From: Omphiscola glabra | Lineage: Eukaryota > Mollusca > Gastropoda > Lymnaeidae | Direction of reading: 5' to 3' | Assembly: GCA_964017045.1 (NCBI GenBank) | Contig: OZ024806.1 | Span: 21,132,922-21,196,921 of the forward strand | DNA length: 64,000 nt | Shown here: positions 46,498 through 57,994 of the stretch, piece after piece | How the letters are laid out: every line of letters starts with the position of its first letter | How positions within the stretch are numbered: position 1 is the stretch's first letter | Position numbers and translations under genes: made by a program | Notes under the pieces: generated by a model | Told to the model about the DNA's origin: nothing | Database searches by the model: none | Seen by the model: only the letters and a program-made list of their open reading frames with translations

Positions 46498-46620
46498 TGT
46501 ATTTAGCCGCCTGTTGCGTGCAGCGTGACCGTGTAAATTGTAATTGGAAAACACTCGGTGCCAATTAAAGAGATCTAATTGATGTCACGGGCCACGAAAT
46601 AATAAAGATCAGCAGAGGAC
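46498..46620 (+). promoter_or_regulatory. Candidate upstream enhancer with clustered homeodomain sites
   Basis: Within about 45 bp lie TAATTG (46541), CAATTA (46562) and TAATTGAT (46576), overlapping TGATGTCA (46580-46587, an ATF/CRE-like site). The block lies about 300 bp upstream of a TATA promoter and is richer in GC and complexity than its surroundings, as conserved regulatory DNA often is. Conservation was not tested. Confidence 0.4.
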
Positions 46621-46889
46621 AGCGCACGCGGTGAACGCCAGACGGGGGACATGTTTATTCCATTGCAAAGGATCTGTGCCGCAACGGTAAACCAGGAATA
46701 ATACGCTAGCGAGTCTTACATCAAGTGAGGTGCATTAAGGGCGAGCGTGGGAGGTCGGAGTTGAGCAGCGGAGGGGGTTGGCAGTAAGGTTGGGTGGCGG
46801 GAAAGGAAGGGCGGAAATCAGTTATTCACAATAGTGGGTAAGGAGAATTTTCTTTTTCAATTAAAAAAAAATCAGTTTTCTCACGCTGC

Positions 46890-46897
46890 TATATAAG
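46890..46897 (+). promoter_or_regulatory. TATA box of a second gene
   Basis: TATATAAG in a GC-mixed context (CTCACGCTGCTATATAAGAA), with a plausible initiator TCCAGAT about 25 bp downstream and a perfect donor at 47113. Confidence 0.65.
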
Positions 46898-46914
46898 AAG
46901 CGCGAGATGAGTTC

Positions 46915-47112
46915 CAGATAACAAAGCCGAGGCGAGAAGGAGAGTGCGGTGTAGCGTTGTCAACGTGTAGTTACGAAAAGGGAGACAACAAATTCACAGA
47001 AAGGACAACTCAGACTTCAGGTCTCCACGCACCTTGTACAAGTCTTTTGAATTTTATTACGGGCAGAACGTTATAAAGACATTTATAAAACAAAAATATT
47101 AGACTCAAAAAG
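46915..47112 (+). other. Candidate non-coding first exon of an unidentified gene
   Basis: About 195 bp from the inferred start site to AAAAAAG|GTAAGTGT. It has an early short upstream open frame (ATGAGTTCCAGATAA) and no long coding frame, so it would be 5' UTR. Layout matches that of the peptide gene (TATA, non-coding exon 1, perfect donor). Coding exons were not recognised in the remaining 17 kb, so the intron may run past the window or the exons may be too small to see. Confidence 0.5.
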
Positions 47113-48030
47113 GTAAGTGTTTCATTGTATCTTCTCTCGTCGTCGTAATTCCTAGTATTTATTTATAATCCCATGTCTGTAGGAACGTCACCTTTCTCTT
47201 TACAGTGCTTACTCTTTGCTGGTGATTTTAGACAAGAGAAAAGAAAATGTGTTTGCTCTAATCTTAAACTATATCTGACATATATTTTCTTCTGGTGTGT
47301 CCTCCTTCCTCTTCAAAAGCGCCCTTTCATATATTTTATATCATTGGTACTGAGTGAAAAAAGGCTGTCACGCAGCGAGCGTTCTGAGTAATGATTGAAC
47401 TCAAGTAATTTGTTTTTTTCTTTGGGGGAAAGCAACTATTATAATCATCAATAAAGTGCCACTGTTATGATGTAGAACTGTGTATAGGGCTGATTATAGG
47501 GCTGTATATGGGATTGTCTATATGACCGTCTATAGGGCTGTCTGAAGGGATGTATATAGGACTATTGAAGTCGGAATACTTATCGTCTGAAAAAACTCAT
47601 TTTTTCACATTGTGTGATCTTTGAAAACTACATGTAAAAAAAGAATACATCTTTATTTGCTGACGCAACATTTCAACTGTAACTTGTTGATAAGTCGATA
47701 CTCATAAAAGTAGAGAAGCCAAAGGTAATCAAATGCATTTTCATTTATTTATTTATTTTTTTTGACTTATTCATTAACAATTATTTGTTTAGGAAAAAAA
47801 GCGGTGCCGTGAACCCAATGATTCAATTTGTTTGTTATGCTTTACTAGTGCAGCCGAAAATAACGTAGAAACAGGTCGGGACATGATTACAGTTGCCGCA
47901 TGGATATGAGGCGAAGGCGTGTGGCGATCCTAGCCGATGATTCCAAATATGCAGACTTGAGGGTACTGCTCCTAGGCAACCTTCTCTTTTTGTCATTTCC
48001 CAGCTGCGGTGTAAATTAGTCATGCCGCAG
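47113..48030. other. Putative intron sequence
   Basis: AT-rich with a TATAGGGCTGT-type degenerate repeat at 47480-47570. Open frames at 47173-47391 and 47835-48038 lack support. Confidence 0.35.
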
Positions 48031-48410
48031 AAAACCACGTAAACCCTATTAGAGGGCGTCTGTTAACACCTACGCGTCCCTCCGGGGTGGGAAGGGGGGG
48101 CTTTAGAGACGTAAATTATATCCACCCCAGCTCAAGGAAGTCCGGCCCGGTTGCTGTGTAAGCATCACCCCGGCTGGCCAGGCGTCCCTTCTCTGATGCG
48201 GCCTCAATCGCATAGTCAATCGAGTGGAAGGGTGGGTGGGGCCATCTCAGGGGCGGGGAGCCCTCGGCATGCCGCTTCGCGGCCTGACTGGAATAGAGAC
48301 CACTGGGGGAGTGGTTGAATGCCGGTTGGGGGCGGTGGAGGTGTGCTGGGGAAGACCTTATGAGCCTTGGCTCGATGGTCTGCTGATTTTCTTAAGTTAG
48401 TTAGTTAGTT
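48030..48410 (+). mobile_element. GC-rich repeat ending in (TTAG)n, probable retroelement 3' end
   Basis: About 350 bp of sharply higher GC (CCTCCGGGGTGGGAAGGG, GGCTCGATGGTCTGCTGA) finishing with TTAAGTTAGTTAGTTAGTT. A GC-rich body with a simple tail at one end is typical of a retroposed LINE or SINE piece. The family was not identified. Confidence 0.45.
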
Positions 48411-48419
48411 GTGCTTTAG

Positions 48420-49110
48420 TTGTTGAAATGATTCACAATTTAATATTTACAACAGGTTAACTGTTTTTTAAAAAAAAAATGCAAATCTTATTTCAAGTAA
48501 ATCTCTTGCAAAATAGACAATCAATTGTAGTACTCACTTGTACGTGAACGTACTTAACAGGTAAAAGCATTGTGTCCGTATTGTTTATGCTTTTAAATAA
48601 TTTCACGGTAGGTTTGAAATTTAAAATAAATCTGTTATTGTTCTTAAAAATCTATTTTTTAAACTAATTGACAAATTGCAAGACGTGGTATGGAGAAACT
48701 TTTCAATAGTAATCTTTCAATGACGAAATCCAGATTCATTTAGAAATAGAAAGAAAAAACTCCATTCAACATTAAATCTAATGCTAAGACATCTAAAAAC
48801 ATTATTTTAAAAAAAAATGCAAAGGGTGGCGTGTTTCAAATTTTGCAACTGTTCTTTCTCCGGTGAAGATTTTTATTTTTAAGATGATAATATTTTTTTT
48901 TTAAACTCAGAAGCTGTTATGTTGGAAATGGATGATTACAAATATTGAAGATAGAGTGGCCAAATGCTGCGATGGATGATTTTAAATATAAAAAGTTTAG
49001 CACAGAGGTCCTACAATCACATGGAATGCGTACATTTAGACACTGACTCAATGTCATATTTCATTTATAAGGTAAAGTTTGATCAGCCATATTAAGAGGT
49101 TTTAATTTCC
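48420..49110. other. AT-rich DNA
   Basis: Nothing supported. Confidence 0.4.
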
Positions 49111-49124
49111 GATGTTAATTAGGA

Positions 49125-49345
49125 AGGAAACATCTCAAAACCTATCCAACTCTTAAAACCTATCAAAGCATCTCAAAACCTATCAAAGCAACTCAAAAAC
49201 CTATCAAAACCTATCAATGCATCTCAAAACTTTTAAACGCATCTAAAACCTCTTAAAGACTCTCAAAACCCACCAAAGCCCCCCAAAACATCTTAAAGTC
49301 TCCGAAAACCTATCAAAGCCTATTAAAGAATTTCAAAAACTATCA
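49125..49345. repeat. ~20-bp degenerate minisatellite (TCTCAAAACCTATCAAAGCA)
   Basis: About eleven imperfect copies. Confidence 0.85.
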
Positions 49346-49533
49346 ACTCTTTCGTTGTCCATATGGCAGACAACATCCATGAAATATTTTAAAGTTTTTT
49401 GTTGTAATGATTTATTCCCATTATGACATTTTACAAACCAGCTGTTTCAACTGTTTGGTGCCGAATATCTTACTATAAATGACGAAAGATAAATATTCCA
49501 GGGACGGAGTGAAATCATTCTCATTGTTTGAAG

Positions 49534-50676
49534 TACAACCCGGTTATGTCGACGGCCTAGGGGTTTGCCAAAAAGCGTCGAGATAACCGATGATCGAGAT
49601 AAACGAAAACCAATATGGCGGAAAAATATTAACATGTCTTTAAATTTCTTTATGTACATGATGTGCGTTAATAAATGAGAATATACATGCACGTGTTTTT
49701 GGAGGTTTTTTTTACACAACGGCGTTTTTTTACAGAATTAATTCACCAAAATCATAATTTTAGCTGTTGTAGTTTTAAAGTTATGAATTTTTAAAGTACG
49801 ACTGCGTTTGTCCTTTTTTATCATGGACCACATCGCCACATTCTGTGACCCAATTCCGCTGTTCGCGTCACGAGCTAAATAACTCTCGTGTTAATGATAA
49901 TTTTATACAACTTTTATTTACAGAACTAATGATGTATTAAAAATAATATTATACAATTATATATAAATTATAATTTATCTAAATCTAACTATGCACTAAG
50001 TATACCAGTAAATTTAATATAATGTATTAATATAAGGCTTTTCTGTTTACCAAATCTGCGCCTACCATTATACCGGTAAATGCTATATAATCTATATTAG
50101 GCAACGCATCCCCTTATTACTAAAATACTTTTCGGGAACTACTTATTTTGAACTTCCAAATTTGGCGCATGACTAATTAATTAAATCTTTCCCTGACCTA
50201 GTTTTAATAGTTTTTGCACACGTCAACCTTTTATGAATGAGATAGTAGTACGGTATAGCCATTATGCAAGTGACTGTGAATGGCTGCCCATGCGCATGGC
50301 CATGACACTTTGCACACGGCAAATGATGACCCATTATAATATGGACTCTACCGGGTTTTTAAACCTCAATTTAAAATATTATACTGATTGATTCCAATGC
50401 ATTGCTTAGTCAAGTTTGTAGTTTCCTTTCGTGGCATCGATAACTAACGTTTTCAAAAGCTGGCGATTGGTAATGGGGATCGAGATAACCAACGTTAAGT
50501 GGCAAATTTGGCCCTCTTTTGTGCTCGAGATATTAATGTTCGGCGACATAAAAGAATCGACATAACCGATGAGAAAATGCTAAGACAAAGAGAGAATCTG
50601 GCGGTTCCACACCAAAGACGTCGACTTAACAGGGTTGGCCAGTTAACCGAGGTCGAGATAAGCGTGTTCGTTTGTA
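49534..50676. mobile_element. Non-autonomous pogo/Tigger-like element
   Basis: Left end: AACCCGGTTATGTCGAC then CGTCGAGATAACCGATGATC. Right end: GACATAACCGATGAG, GTCGACTTAACAGGGTTGG and GGTCGAGATAAGCGTG. AACCCGGTTATGTCGAC and the reverse complement AACCCTGTTAAGTCGAC are the clearest inverted pair. Repeated TCGA-(G/C)-ATAACCGA motifs are typical of pogo/Tigger ends. No transposase frame survives between. Confidence 0.6.
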
Positions 50677-50871
50677 ATATATTACAAATTTCTAGCGCGA
50701 TCTAGATACAAGTGAGGTTATTAAGAGGCATTCCGTATGTTATAGATTCATTCATTTAAATATGTGCTATTTTTGAAGATATAAGTTAAACAATCAAACC
50801 CTAACGATAAAACCCATTGATAAAACGAAAGGTAAAGTCAGCAAGTAACGTGAGACTAAGCGAACCTGTAG

Positions 50872-50945
50872 AGGGAGAGAGAAGGAATGAGAAAGACAGA
50901 GAGAGAAAGAGAGAGAGAGGCAGAGACAGAGAGAAGGAGAGAGGG
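50872..50945. repeat. (GA)-rich simple repeat
   Basis: AGAGAGAAAGAGAGAGAGAGG-type purine tract; minus-strand Ser/Leu frames are artefacts. Confidence 0.85.
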
Positions 50946-51229
50946 GGGACATAAAGATATAGATACAGGGATATAGTATAAAAAGGTGACACAATTTGCA
51001 AAAAAATTGAGTGTTTTTTTTTTCTTTTTTGCTCACATAAAAGAGGGCGGATTGACTCAACAGTTTAGAAATATGAAAAGTATTTTCGAGAATAGTGGTG
51101 GAAACGTGTCTTCACTTAGCCTTATTCATTCCAATATTCCATTCGTTTTTTGTCATTAAGAACATCATTTTTTAAAGCATATCCAATTTCCAGTACTTTT
51201 TCATGAACATTTTCATTTTTTGTTTTTGT

Positions 51230-52010
51230 TTCAATGGGCCCATTACAATTGCTGTGTTCTAACCCATTACAGTTGCTGGATTCTAACCCATTACAGTTGC
51301 TGTGTTCTAACCCATTTTGCTGGGTTCTAACCCATGAAAGTTGCTGGGTTCTAACCCATGACAGTTGCTGGGTTCTAACCCATTACAGTTGCTGGGTTCT
51401 AACCCATTACAGTTGCTGGGTTCTAACCCATGGAAGTTGCTGGGTTTTAACCCATGACAGGTGCTGGGTTTTAACCCATTACAGGTGTTGGGTTATAACC
51501 CATGACAGTTGCTGTGTGCTAACCCATGACAGTTGCTGGGTTCTAACCCATGACAGTTGCTGGGTTCTAACACATTACATTTGCTGGGTTCTAACCCATG
51601 ACAGTTGCTGGGTTCTAACCCATGACAGTTGCTGGGTTCTAACCCATGACAGTTGCTGGGTTGTAACCCATAACAGTTGCTGGGTTCTAACCCATGACAG
51701 TTGCTGGTTTCTAACCCATTACGGTTGCTGGGTTCTAACCCATGACAGGTGAGGTGTTATAACCCATGACAGTTGCTGGGTTTTAACCCATTACAGTTGC
51801 TGGGTTCGAACACATTACAGTTGCTGGGTTCTAACCCATGATAGTTGCTGGGTTCTAAAACATGACAGTTGCTGTGTTCTAACCCATTACAGTTGCTGGG
51901 TTTTAACCCATGACAGTTGCTGGGTTTTAACCCATTACAGTTGCTGGGTTCCAACCCATTACAGTTTCTGGGTTTAAACCATGACAGTTGCTGGGTTTAA
52001 AAAAATTATC
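51230..52010. repeat. 24-bp minisatellite with internal dyad
   Basis: About 32 copies of GCTGGGTTCTAACCCATGAC plus AGTT. Each unit contains TGGGTT-CT-AACCCA, a near-perfect hairpin, so both strands look alike. The + frame (51234-51752) and minus frame (51757-51954) are artefacts of the 24-bp period. Confidence 0.96.
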
Positions 52011-52435
52011 CACGCCAAACCCCACCCTTCAGCGTAAATCTCGCTAATTCCTCCGTCTTCGCTTGGCCTGGCACCCGATGTAACAGGGGCACTTCGGCAC
52101 ACACACAGAGAGCGCTGAACACGCAAACATTGGCGTGTAATCTGTGACGATGATTTGAGTGGTTCAAGATCCACGTCTCTTGTCGATTGATTAAATACTA
52201 ATTGACCGGGTAAGAGATGGATGAAAAACTTGAAATTATTTACCTTTTTTTCCCTCCATTTAGAACATGTTGAAAGTTAATTTACTAACTGATCTTAAAG
52301 TGCGAGTGGAGGTGCCCTCTACTGAACACATCTTTACACCAAACACAATGGAATGAAACCTAGTGGATTGTACATTATTATTTAATAGCAAGAGAAACCT
52401 CTATATTCCCCACCACTAATATACGTGTACACCCA

Positions 52436-52601
52436 AGTTTATTTTAGTTACAATGAAGAATTAAGCTTACACACGTATAGTACATTCAATTATCTTTCAT
52501 GTGATACCTCATTTGGTCTTACAAACCCAACAATAATATTTTTAATCTTTTTTTAATACCAACCTCTCAATTCTGGTACCCGTGTACCTATAGCCACTTC
52601 G
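52436..52601. mobile_element. Half copy of the foldback element at 29993
   Basis: Colinear with the right arm of that element: TTTATTTTAGTTACAATGAA, ATTCAATTATCTTTCATGTG, TTGGTCTTACAAACCCAACA, and the shared end GTACCTATAGCCACTTCG. The left arm is missing. Confidence 0.8.
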
Positions 52602-52616
52602 ATATTGTTATGCTCG

Positions 52617-52735
52617 GTTCACTCGATCGAATTTGCGTCACATTTCATTTTGAACGCAGAATTTTGTGTTACAACACAGTGCGTTCAAAACTAAAAATTT
52701 GACAAAAATTTGACCGCGTGAACTGAGTATTATAA
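52617..52735. repeat. Inverted repeat (MITE-like), ~50-bp arms
   Basis: GCTCGGTTCACTCGATCGAA and TTTTGAACGCA at the left pair with the reverse complement of TGCGTTCAAAAC and GACCGCGTGAACTGAGTA at the right. The GCGTCA(A/C)ATTTC core is shared with 20472 and 23652. It sits 15 bp after the foldback half copy. Confidence 0.7.
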
Positions 52736-52739
52736 AATT

Positions 52740-54100
52740 GCATTATGCTCTCCACAATGTTATATGAAGTTAGAAATAATTCGCCTAACAATGGCGGCAA
52801 TGATACATGAGCGTCATATCATTTTAAGTTACTTGTCAAAACTTGCAAGTAACGCTTTTTATACGAATCTCACGTTTTGGCTAACGCCTGGGGATTTTAT
52901 TTTGTGCGCCTATTGAACACATTTACAGCCATACATAATTAGATAATTATTATTTGGGATATTAAAAGACAGGGACAAACTGTGTCGACGCCTGAACGAG
53001 TTAATGTCATCTGTAGATGCGTGCAGATATCTGTTTAAGGACAAAATTTCCATCTAAACAGATTTTCTATCATTTCAAGGTGAATGCTGGTTGAATACAA
53101 GAAGGTGTACCGTCTTATATGATCCGAATGAATGGATTTGCAAAATATGTATGATTATCATTGAATACACTTCATTCAGTAATATATGCCGGTTGCGTTT
53201 GTGAGGAGGGGGCTTTTGTACTTCTAGCCCCCGACAGTTACTTCACCAGGCAGTGGATCGTATGACTAGATTGAGTTTATGGAAACATCATATGCCTTCA
53301 AAACTCCATCAGAAGAGATCTGAACGTAATTTTATTATGTTTAACCAATGTATAATGTAGCCATGCAGATATATTGATAAGGCCGGAACTACGGAATCTT
53401 TGAACAACGGAAATGCGTGTCATGAAAATCGATCTCCCTCTATTTAATACATGTATAAAATTAAAAACTGTGAAATGTCACTGACGTAGATTTGTTTGTA
53501 TCGACCTATTTCACTCTGACTTTATTGAGGCAATGTTTTGTCCCTTCTCTTAATATTGCAAATATTAAAAGACATCAATTTAATATTTTCGTTTTTTTCT
53601 TCACTTTATTTTTAGAATATATTGAAAAGTTTATTTTGTCTTTGAAAATCATTTTCTTTAGACGTCTAGTCCTCACGCATCAAGACGTGGCGCATCATGC
53701 CTGGACCCAACTAGTCATTGCGCAAAAAACTACGTCATTGAATACAACGTAAATAATTATACACGTCTGTTCTTAGGGTACAGTGAATTAAAGACAGAAC
53801 TAACGCTTCGGTTAAAATTAATATTTAAAAGCCGTTTCGATTTTTTTTTTAACTAAAAAGTTAGTTTGAGCAAGATTTAAGAATGACTCACTTCGTTCGA
53901 CACGATTCCAATTATAACAATTGTATTCCTAGATTTTCTGATTTATTTTATTCCATTTATGGATTTAAAAAAATAATAATAATTTTGGTTCACTTTGAAA
54001 ACATACTATTTTATTTTTATTATAACTTCCGCATATATATTGTAACTCTATATGAAATTTCTTCCTCACTTTTTTTCCAGAAAAATTATTCCTTTTTCTC
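52740..54100. other. Unassigned DNA
   Basis: The frames at 53492-53752 and 53883-54113 are AT-driven and unsupported. Confidence 0.4.
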
Positions 54101-54210
54101 TTCTATATATTAAGGGCCCACGATCAATTTATTGATCGTTCTAATTCCCATGCATGTAGATGGGATTTACAATGTTTCTGTACCTGGTGTTGAAGAGGAT
54201 ATTTCACTGG
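54101..54210 (-). mobile_element. LINE 3' UTR fragment, second copy
   Basis: Reverse-complement match to 10490-10610: TTAAGGGCCCACGATCAATT, ATGTAGATGGGATTTACAAT and GAAGAGGATATTTCACTGG. The tail is a decayed TTC tract at 54070-54104. Truncated to about 110 bp. Confidence 0.85.
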
Positions 54211-54289
54211 AACAATTAATAAATAACTAAAACCAAAACGTTTTCAGAATATAACATTTGTGATTTATTCAAATTTATGCCTTTAGATA

Positions 54290-55190
54290 AAAAAAAAAAA
54301 TTAGAAGATTATACAGTAATGACTTATCTTTAAATGGAGATATACCCTCCCCCCCCCCCCCCCCCACCGTTAAAAACACATGTTCCTCCCAAAAAAAACA
54401 AGACATCAATTTCTTTTTGCGTCTTTTCTGTCGTGGCAAAGATTCTAAAGATAATAGAATAACACTTAACTTTGGAGTATTTGATCAGCGCTATCATTGA
54501 TTTTAGATAGTTCTATGCTCACCAAGTAATCGACAGTGGCAAAAAATATAACGGAACATTAAGCAATTTTTTTTTTAATGTTAGAAATATGACATCAAAC
54601 ATGTCAGCTAGGTACGTGCGGGTACTGAGTACTAAAAATGCGAGTAAGAAAATTAATGAATTTCTCACACAAACGTAAAGTGGTGTTATGCGGCTATTTC
54701 TTAGTGAACAATATATTGATTGTGTTCACTGGGAGTGAGTAGGTCAAATTTAAAACTCAGATTTCCCTGCATTCATTTTAATATTAAAGGCATAGATGCG
54801 GTGAAAATGTTGACACCTAACCTGGCAACACAAAGCATCCATCACTAAAGTTATGTAAAAAAAAAAAACTCTTGAGATACATAAGCTAGTGTTATTAAAC
54901 GTATATATATTTGCTTAGATGCTAAATATATCATTATTAAAACGATGAACTGCCGTATTGACAAAAACTACTGGTAATGATAGAGTTATAGAGTAAATGT
55001 GCAGGCAAGAAAATACAATCAGGTCTTATTTTATCAGCGTGGTCTTTGTTTTAGATCAGTACTAATCCTAATGGGACTTTAAATTTATCTTGCTATTTTA
55101 TCTTGATAATATGTAAAGATTTTGTGAATGTATAACATTTTAAGTTAAATGCTATTTATAGCAGCAACTTTGTTAGTTTCTTTCGCATGA
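54290..55190. other. AT-rich DNA with poly-A and poly-C tracts
   Basis: Includes a C tract at 54350-54365. No gene. Confidence 0.4.
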
Positions 55191-55194
55191 ATAC

Positions 55195-55885
55195 ACAAAA
55201 ATACACGCATGCACTCTTTCACACTCACTTCTCCTAACCACACACACGCATGCACGCTTTCACACTCACTTCTCCTAACCACGCACACGCATGCACGCTT
55301 TCACACTCACTTCTCCTAACCACACACACGCATCCACGCTTTCACACTCACTTCTCCTAACCACACACACGCATGCACGCTTTCACACTCACTTCTCCTA
55401 ACCACACACACACGCATCCACGCTTTCACACTCACTTCTCCTAACCAGGCACACGCATGCACGCTTTCACACTCACTTCTCCTAACCACACACACGCATC
55501 CACGCTTTCACACCCACTTCTCCTAACCACACACACGCATGCACGCTTTCACACCCACTTCTCCTAACCACGCACACACATGCACGCTTTCACACCCACT
55601 TCTCCTAACCACACACACACGCATGCACGCTGCACATTCACATCTATCACACACACACACACATTCATGCACGCTGCACATTCACATCTCTCACACACAC
55701 ACACGCATGCACACCTTCACACCCACTTCTCCCCCCCCACACACACACATTAATGCACGCTGCACATTCACATCTCTCACACACACACGCGCATGCACAC
55801 CTTCACACCCACTTCTCCCCCCCAACACACACACGCATGCACACCTTCACACCCACTTCTCCCCCCCCCAACACACACACAGGTA
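55195..55885. repeat. ~42-bp minisatellite with CACA tracts
   Basis: About ten copies of a unit with CACACACGCATGCACGCTTT and CACACTCACTTCTCCTAAC, then a decayed second type with GCTGCACATTCACATCTCTC. The forward His/Thr/Pro frames are artefacts. Confidence 0.95.
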
Positions 55886-56319
55886 CACATAGCAATTAAT
55901 AAACACTCATTTATTTATCTTCCCAAAATAAAAAATCAATCATCTAAGCTATTCACGAAAATCTCGTCTCTGTATTTTTTTTTAGCTGATACCAAGAATA
56001 GTCCATTTCGTTAGACGCAACACGATCCACACAAGTCATTCTATGTTGGTATTATTATAATTATTTTTAACATGTTTATTTTTTTTCAAGTAAACGTTTC
56101 TCTTATAGGAAACACTATTTGATGTATCAAATTTACAATGAAAGTAATTAAAATCTCACAAAAAACTAAGATGATATTTTTTAATCATCAACTCAAAATG
56201 TATTTTTAAAATTAAAACCATTTTTATGTTCCTCGATTTTTTATAATTTTTTTTGTTTCTTGCTTTTTAATTTTTTTTTGTTATTTTAAAAATATTTTTC
56301 TTTTCATTAGTTTACAATT

Positions 56320-56500
56320 TAAGTCAGTGGGGTAATGGCTAGGGTTAGTGCACCCGGAATGGGACTGAAATTTACCACCCCTTCCATGCAAAAAACCCTC
56401 ATCATTTTCCGAAAATGCCACCCTTCTACGTAAAGAAAAAGTTCCACCCCTGGGGTGTTAAACATAACCCACCCACGCCCCTTCTCCACCATTTTCTATC
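56320..56500. other. Possible decayed hAT-like repeat
   Basis: CAGTGGGGTAATGGCTAGG followed by CACCCC-rich sequence resembles ends of repeats like that at 2630, but the right end is not clear. Confidence 0.25.
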
Positions 56501-56774
56501 AGCCATTTTTTAAAATTTTCAATGTTTTACCAAATCACTTTCGATTTCAAGAATGGAAAGAAAATAAAAACTAATATGAAAAAAAAAAAAAAAAATCACA
56601 TGAAAGGAATAAACCATAAACAACGTCGACCGGGTATTGAAATCAGTCTCAACTGGTATCGAATTTTAACCAGTCTCACCTAGAGTTGAATGTTAACCAG
56701 TCTCAGCTGATATTGAATGTAAACCAGACTCACGAATGTTCCAAATTTATGCCACCGCTTCCGATGTGTGTTCT

Positions 56775-57112
56775 CAGAAATCCAACTGTGGACCAGGACA
56801 TAGTATCAGAAACCAATGAAATCCAACTGTGGATCAGGACATAGTATCAGAAACTAATGAAATCCAACTGTGGATCAGGACATAGTATCAGAAACTAATG
56901 AAATCCAACTGTGGACCAGGACATAGTATCAGAAACCAATGAAATCCAACTGTGGATCAGGACATAGTATCAGAAACTAATGAAATCCAACTGTGGACCA
57001 GGACATAGTATCAGAAACCAATGAAATCCAACTGTGGATCAGGACATAGTATCAGAAACTAATGAAATCCAACTGTGGACCAGGACATAGTATCAGAAAC
57101 CAATGAGATCAT
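56775..57112. repeat. 41-bp minisatellite with two-unit higher order
   Basis: Eight copies of a unit with ATCCAACTGTGGATCAGGAC and ATAGTATCAGAAACTAATG. Two forms (GGATC..ACTAATG and GGACC..ACCAATG) alternate through most of the array. Confidence 0.95.
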
Positions 57113-57257
57113 TTGGTAGAGTGCCATATAAAAAGCAATCACTTTTACCCACTATGAAAGAATTTCAATTGAGTAAGGGTTTGTGGCGGGCGTCATCGCC
57201 GTTGGACTTCTCTGAGTTGATATTTCTCTAGGTTCCCAAAGATATCCTAGAGAGTGT

Positions 57258-57801
57258 AGGGGTCGTTTTCAAATAACGGCACGCTCAGTGGGTTGGGGGG
57301 GGGGGCGGTCGAGAATTCGTGACTCTTTGTGACAGGAGGAGGTAAAAAAATGTGTGACGTAACGATGGTTATATTTAAAAATAATCAAATCTAAACTTTT
57401 CTAGTTTTGACAAATCTTTATTCAATTAATTTTAAAAAAACATTATTTGAGGTCACAATTGCCTCAGGTATTATAGGTACTATGAACTCATTCGCTCACA
57501 CCTTCTGGGCATATCGAAAAATGACGCAAAAACTGTTGTGGCCATTTAACATTCAGCATCTGGATGACTTCTTTGTTTTGCGTCACACTTTTCCAATAAT
57601 ACTACATTTTAATCCATTATGGGGAAATTTTAAAAAATAAAATAAAATCTTAGTTTTCTTATGAAAATTGTATGTATGTTTTGATTTTTTTAGGTGTGAC
57701 GTGGGGGGGGGGGTTGTAAAGAATTTGTGACACTTTGTGACAGGGGAGAGGGGATCTTAAAAGGTGATTTTTATGCGTGACGTAATTTGCCAACGACCCC
57801 T
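57258..57801. mobile_element. DNA transposon with ~26-bp terminal inverted repeats
   Basis: Left AGGGGTCGTTTTCAAATAAC and right end GTAATTTGCCAACGACCCCT are inverted copies, extending into (G)CGTGACGTAA and TTTGTGACAGG(A/G)G motifs on both arms. Similar ends are common in invertebrate genomes. The internal frame (57407-57640) has no known domain, so the element looks non-autonomous. Confidence 0.75.
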
Positions 57802-57994
57802 GAGATTTCGAATACAGCTTGGTCTCGTTGTACATTTTGTTGTTCAGATGAACCCAGTTTTAATATGATAAATAGGGTTTATAAGATCGATTCACGTCAA
57901 ACGCGAAGTTCAATTTATTCTGGGGTTTTAGTTCACGTCCGAAAAAAAGAAGAACATTTTGAGAACCGTTACACTACCACATTTATTACGAATT

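Noticed and set aside
51234..51954. 172-codon Cys-Trp-Val-Leu-Thr-His frame and its minus-strand partner
   Set aside because: By-products of the 24-bp minisatellite, whose internal dyad makes both strands alike.
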